Assembly: GCA_023662705.1 (NCBI GenBank)
Contig: JAMPIM010000040.1
Span: forward strand, 1-14,898
DNA: 14,898 nucleotides
Origin: Candidatus Gastranaerophilales bacterium
Lineage (GTDB): Bacteria > Cyanobacteriota > Vampirovibrionia > Gastranaerophilales > Gastranaerophilaceae
Direction of reading: 5' to 3'
Within the stretch, counting starts at the first letter, position 1. The number at the start of each line of letters is the position of its first letter. The translations under genes and the position numbers were made by a program. Positions 12,628-14,898 of the stretch are shown in pieces. The notes below the pieces were generated by a model. The model made no database searches, was not told where the DNA came from, and saw only the letters and a list, made by a program, of their open reading frames with translations.

Positions 12628-12651
12628 GTAAGGGGCAATTTTGTCCCTTAC
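12628..12651 (+). promoter_or_regulatory. Intercistronic hairpin rpsB/tsf
   Basis: GTAAGGGGC (12628-12636) pairs with GTCCCTTAC (12643-12651), nine pairs with one G-U, around AATTTT. Only a short TTT follows, so at most it is an attenuator or processing site. The tsf ribosome binding site AAGGAG follows. Confidence 0.55.
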
Positions 12652-12672
12652 TTTAAATAAGGAGAATTATAA

Positions 12673-13536
12673 ATGAATATTACAGCTACAATGGTAAAAG
12701 AACTTCGTGATAAAACCGGCGCTGGTATGATGGATGCTAAAAAAGCTTTAGTTGAAGTTGACGGCGATATGGAAAAAGCTATGGAAGTTCTTCGTCAAAA
12801 AGGTATTGCTTCTGCTGATAAGAAAATGGGCAGAATCGCTGCAGAAGGCAGAATCGGTTCTTTCGTTTCTGAATCTTGCGGTGCTATGATTGAAGTTAAC
12901 TGTGAAACAGACTTCGTTGCTAAGAACGAAGAATTCATTGAATTAACAAACGGTCTTGCTCAAATGGTTGCAGAAACTAATCCTGCTGATGTAGAAGCTC
13001 TTCTTGCTTCAATTTGCCCAAAATGCGGTAAAGCAATTGAAGATGTTCTAAAAGAAAAAATCGCTTCAATCGGTGAAAAAATCACTGTTAGAAGATTTGT
13101 TAGATACGAAGGCAACGCTGCTACTTATATCCACAATGGTAAAATCGGTGTTCTTCTTTCTACAGACAAAGCTGATGAAGCTCTTGCAAAAGATGTTTGC
13201 TTGCACATTGCTTCTTCTGCTCCTGAATTCGTTTCAAGAAAAGATATTCCAGCTTCTGTAATCGAAGAAGAAACAAGAATCGAAATGGGTAAAGAAGACC
13301 TTGCTAACAAACCTGAACAAATCAGAGCTAAAATCGTTGAAGGCCGTGTTAACAAATTAATGGCTCAAAAATGTTTAGTAGAACAACCATTCGTTAAGAA
13401 CCCTGATCAAACAATTGAACAACTTATCTCAGGTAAATTCTCAATTGTTAAATTTGACAGATATGTTCTTGGTGAAGGTCTTGAAAAGAAAAACGAAAAC
13501 TTCGCTGATGAAGTAATGAGTCAGCTTGGTAAATAG
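12673..13536 (+). CDS. tsf: Translation elongation factor Ts
   Basis: EF-Ts is the nucleotide exchange factor that regenerates EF-Tu-GTP in the cytoplasm. The 287 residues are near the family norm. The N-terminal UBA-like domain carries VKELRDKTGAGMMDAKKAL, followed by the core motif EVNCETDFVAKNEEF (73-87). ASSAPEFVSRKDIP and the C-terminal QPFVKNP are also present. An unusual CPKCG (residues 115-119) lies in the first core subdomain, before VLKEKIASIGE. AAGGAG lies eight bases before the ATG. Confidence 0.98.
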   Translation: MNITATMVKELRDKTGAGMMDAKKALVEVDGDMEKAMEVLRQKGIASADKKMGRIAAEGRIGSFVSESCGAMIEVNCETDFVAKNEEFIELTNGLAQMVAETNPADVEALLASICPKCGKAIEDVLKEKIASIGEKITVRRFVRYEGNAATYIHNGKIGVLLSTDKADEALAKDVCLHIASSAPEFVSRKDIPASVIEEETRIEMGKEDLANKPEQIRAKIVEGRVNKLMAQKCLVEQPFVKNPDQTIEQLISGKFSIVKFDRYVLGEGLEKKNENFADEVMSQLGK

Positions 13537-13557
13537 TTTTTTATACAAATAATTTTG

Positions 13558-13595
13558 CAATGCGGTTAGGATTTTTATCCAGCCGCATTGTTTTT
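13558..13595 (+). terminator. Intrinsic terminator of rpsB-tsf
   Basis: CAATGCGGTT (13558-13567) pairs with AGCCGCATTG (13581-13590, one G-U). The stem continues past a bulged A with GGAT/ATCC to a TTTT loop, and TTTTT follows at 13591-13595. A TATAAT (13595-13600) directly behind may start the next gene. Confidence 0.9.
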
Positions 13596-13619
13596 ATAAT
13601 AAAAAAGGAAGGATATTAT

Positions 13620-14135
13620 ATGTTAAAAATTTCACCTATAGTTAGAAATGCGGCTCTTGCAAGCACAATGGCGCTTGCAGCTATGGGAACGGTTTCTTGT
13701 TCAAAATCTGATTCAAATTCCAATGAATCACCTCAAATGACAGTGTTGAAATCTAATAAGCCAATGGATTTTTCAAAACCAAATTTACCGATGGTGGAGC
13801 AAAGTGGCGGGATATATTGTCATAAAATTTCTTATCGTAATGTTGATGGAGATGTGGTTGAAATAGAAACACGCGATCAAAATAAGACGTCTTTATACAA
13901 TGCAATCAAGAAATATTCAACGAATGAAAATCCAAATATTGATGATGTAGAAGCTTTTTATTGTGAAGTTGAAAAACAGAATGCTGCTCGCGGCGGTTAT
14001 TATGATAGGAGTGCTCGTAACACACTATTGTTAAAAAATCTATATGATATCTTCACTAAACCTGATAGTGAAGGTGGTAAAACCATTACAGTAAAAGAAT
14101 ATACTCATATGATGGATGCATGGTCATCATTATAA
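13620..14135 (+). CDS. Putative small lipoprotein
   Basis: A 171-residue protein of unknown function. The N-terminus has basic residues, a hydrophobic Ala-rich core (AALASTMALAAMG) and TVSC, an acceptable lipobox with Cys28. The mature part starts with a Ser/Asn-rich linker (SKSDSNSNES), typical of lipoproteins, and is then soluble and without a recognised domain; it has two more cysteines (IYCHK, FYCEV) that could pair. The start is ATG at 13620 after GGAAGG. An upstream in-frame ATG at 13560 lies within the tsf terminator and is rejected. Whether it faces the inner or outer membrane is not decided. Confidence 0.75.
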   Translation: MLKISPIVRNAALASTMALAAMGTVSCSKSDSNSNESPQMTVLKSNKPMDFSKPNLPMVEQSGGIYCHKISYRNVDGDVVEIETRDQNKTSLYNAIKKYSTNENPNIDDVEAFYCEVEKQNAARGGYYDRSARNTLLLKNLYDIFTKPDSEGGKTITVKEYTHMMDAWSSL

Positions 14136-14143
14136 TAAATTTA

Positions 14144-14152
14144 TGATATAAT
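14144..14152 (+). promoter_or_regulatory. Extended -10 promoter of rnpB
   Basis: TGATATAAT is a perfect extended -10, 9 bases after the lipoprotein stop. Transcription would begin near 14159, within a few bases of the mature RNase P RNA end. No good -35 is visible, as is common with extended -10 promoters. Confidence 0.65.
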
Positions 14153-14161
14153 TATACTAAA

Positions 14162-14510
14162 TAAAGCAGCCGGATAATCGCGCCCTTTGCGGGTGAGGAA
14201 AGTCCGTGCATCCAAGGACAGACCGCCGGAGAAACTCCGGGCAGCGTGAGCTGGCGGATAGGACCACAGGAAATATACTGCCGATGGATTTTTAATCACA
14301 GGCGATGGTGCAACGGTGAGTTAAGAGCTTCACCAGCGATACTGGAAGGTATCGGCTAGGCAACCCCCGGTCGGATGCAAGATTGAATTGAGCGCTTGAG
14401 GTGTCCGCCGATGCTCAGAAAAATCGCTAGAGACTAGGAGCAATCTTAGTACCAGATAGATGATTATCAGGGAGTAATCCTGTACAGAACACGGCTTATG
14501 GGCTGCTTTA
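14162..14510 (+). ncRNA. rnpB: RNase P RNA, bacterial type A
   Basis: This is the catalytic RNA that removes 5' leaders from precursor tRNAs. Ends are set by helix P1: TAAAGCAGCC (14162-14171) pairs perfectly with GGCTGCTTTA (14501-14510). Conserved segments are in order: GAGGAAAGTCCG (CR I, 14195-14206), the GGCAACCCC region (CR III), and ACAGAA then CGGCTTATGGG (CR V, 14485-14502). The length of about 349 nt fits type A. P1 followed by a T-run (14511-14516) could terminate it. The 3' end lies four bases from the convergent lpxK stop. Confidence 0.97.
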
Positions 14511-14514
14511 TTTT

Positions 14515-14898
14515 TTATATGAGTTTATTTAAGTCCAACACAGTTTTTAACTTAAGTGCATAAATATTGGATTTTCCTAATAGTGCAAGTTTTACCGCAT
14601 CTTTTTCTGTTGTAATTATATTACCTTCAATGTTTTCAATATCTTCTGGTGTATATTGATGATGATCGTCAAAGGTCAATGTTTCTTTTATTTTGTAATC
14701 AGGTTCTAAGAATTTATAGAATTGATCAGGTTGCCCGATAGCAGATAGGGCTGTTATTTCAGCTCCTTTTTCAAGGTGTTCTCCTGAGATAATATTATAT
14801 GCATAATCGGGCTCAATTTTACAAATAAGGGTTTCAACTCCTTGTTTCTTTTGCATAATTCTGGCAAGTTTTTCTGCTTTTGTGTGGTCTGTATTTTT
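14515..14898 (-). CDS. lpxK: Tetraacyldisaccharide 4'-kinase, C-terminal part
   Basis: LpxK phosphorylates the 4' position of the lipid A disaccharide at the inner membrane. Only the last 127 residues are inside the window; the frame stays open to the edge (KNTDHTKAEKLARI precedes the first ATG), so the gene continues beyond 14898 and the ATG at 14856 is internal. C-terminal family motifs are ITALSAIGQPDQFY (usual form VTAFSGIGNPERFF), FDDHHQY and TTEKDAVKL. The P-loop half is missing because of the window end, not truncation. Together with lptC and the lptA-like gene it shows lipid A/LPS synthesis. Confidence 0.93.
   Translation of the reverse strand, partial: KNTDHTKAEKLARIMQKKQGVETLICKIEPDYAYNIISGEHLEKGAEITALSAIGQPDQFYKFLEPDYKIKETLTFDDHHQYTPEDIENIEGNIITTEKDAVKLALLGKSNIYALKLKTVLDLNKLI

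Noticed and set aside
13560..13619. Upstream in-frame ATG that would lengthen the lipoprotein by 20 residues
   Set aside because: It lies inside the rpsB-tsf terminator stem, has no ribosome binding site and would bury the signal peptide; ATG 13620 follows GGAAGG.
1..14898. tRNA genes, CRISPR arrays, transposases or attachment sites
   Set aside because: None was recognised on reading either strand; repeats found are short palindromes rather than arrays or long terminal repeats.

Overview
The window reads as a chromosome segment of an AT-rich Gram-negative bacterium. Evidence for an outer membrane is lptC, an lptA-like gene and the end of lpxK, all of lipopolysaccharide biogenesis. Core genes (gatA, pgk, rpsH, rplF, rplR, rpsB, tsf) and a type A RNase P RNA complete the picture. 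The style of the proteins, the small lineage-specific proteins and the scattering of ribosomal genes suggest a gut Gastranaerophilales/Vampirovibrionia-type (non-photosynthetic cyanobacterial relative) genome. That placement is an inference from familiarity, not from a search.

Layout. 1-1531: gatA with an extended -10 promoter and an intrinsic terminator. 1566-2696: two unrecognised genes meeting stop to stop. 2762-6328: an apparent operon of an ATP-grasp protein, lptC, a long lptA/OstA-like protein and a TPR protein. 6312-7433: a small accessory patch of four tiny genes in two divergent pairs (a coiled-coil ORF with no standard start, a degenerate HTH protein, a possible ribbon-helix-helix protein and a canonical XRE regulator), with a perfect 16-bp operator-like palindrome and a 41-nt hairpin. 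7453-9084: pgk, then a convergent Gly-rich small protein. 9159-10980: rpsH-rplF-rplR, a fragment of the usual spc operon, with a structured leader and a GC-rich palindromic insertion. 11004-11710: an XRE regulator divergent from a small membrane protein, with two matching operators between them. 11731-13595: rpsB-tsf with its own structured leader and terminator. 13620-14135: a putative lipoprotein. 14162-14510: rnpB. 14515 to the edge: the C-terminal part of lpxK on the minus strand.

The clearest signal beyond ordinary annotation is in the two ribosomal operons. rpsH and rpsB have promoters of the same form (TTGC-T, 17-nt spacer, TACGATT). From the predicted first nucleotide of each transcript, a long helix closes a branched RNA structure in the leader. 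This points to co-regulated transcription and possibly protein-binding, autoregulatory leaders. The second interest is the cluster of small regulators with self-operators. Most of the rest is ordinary housekeeping sequence. No CRISPR array, transposase or tRNA was seen. No gene-free stretch exceeds 300 bases; the longest are 6329-6587, which holds an unlisted minus-strand ORF, and 9058-9312, which holds the rpsH promoter and leader.
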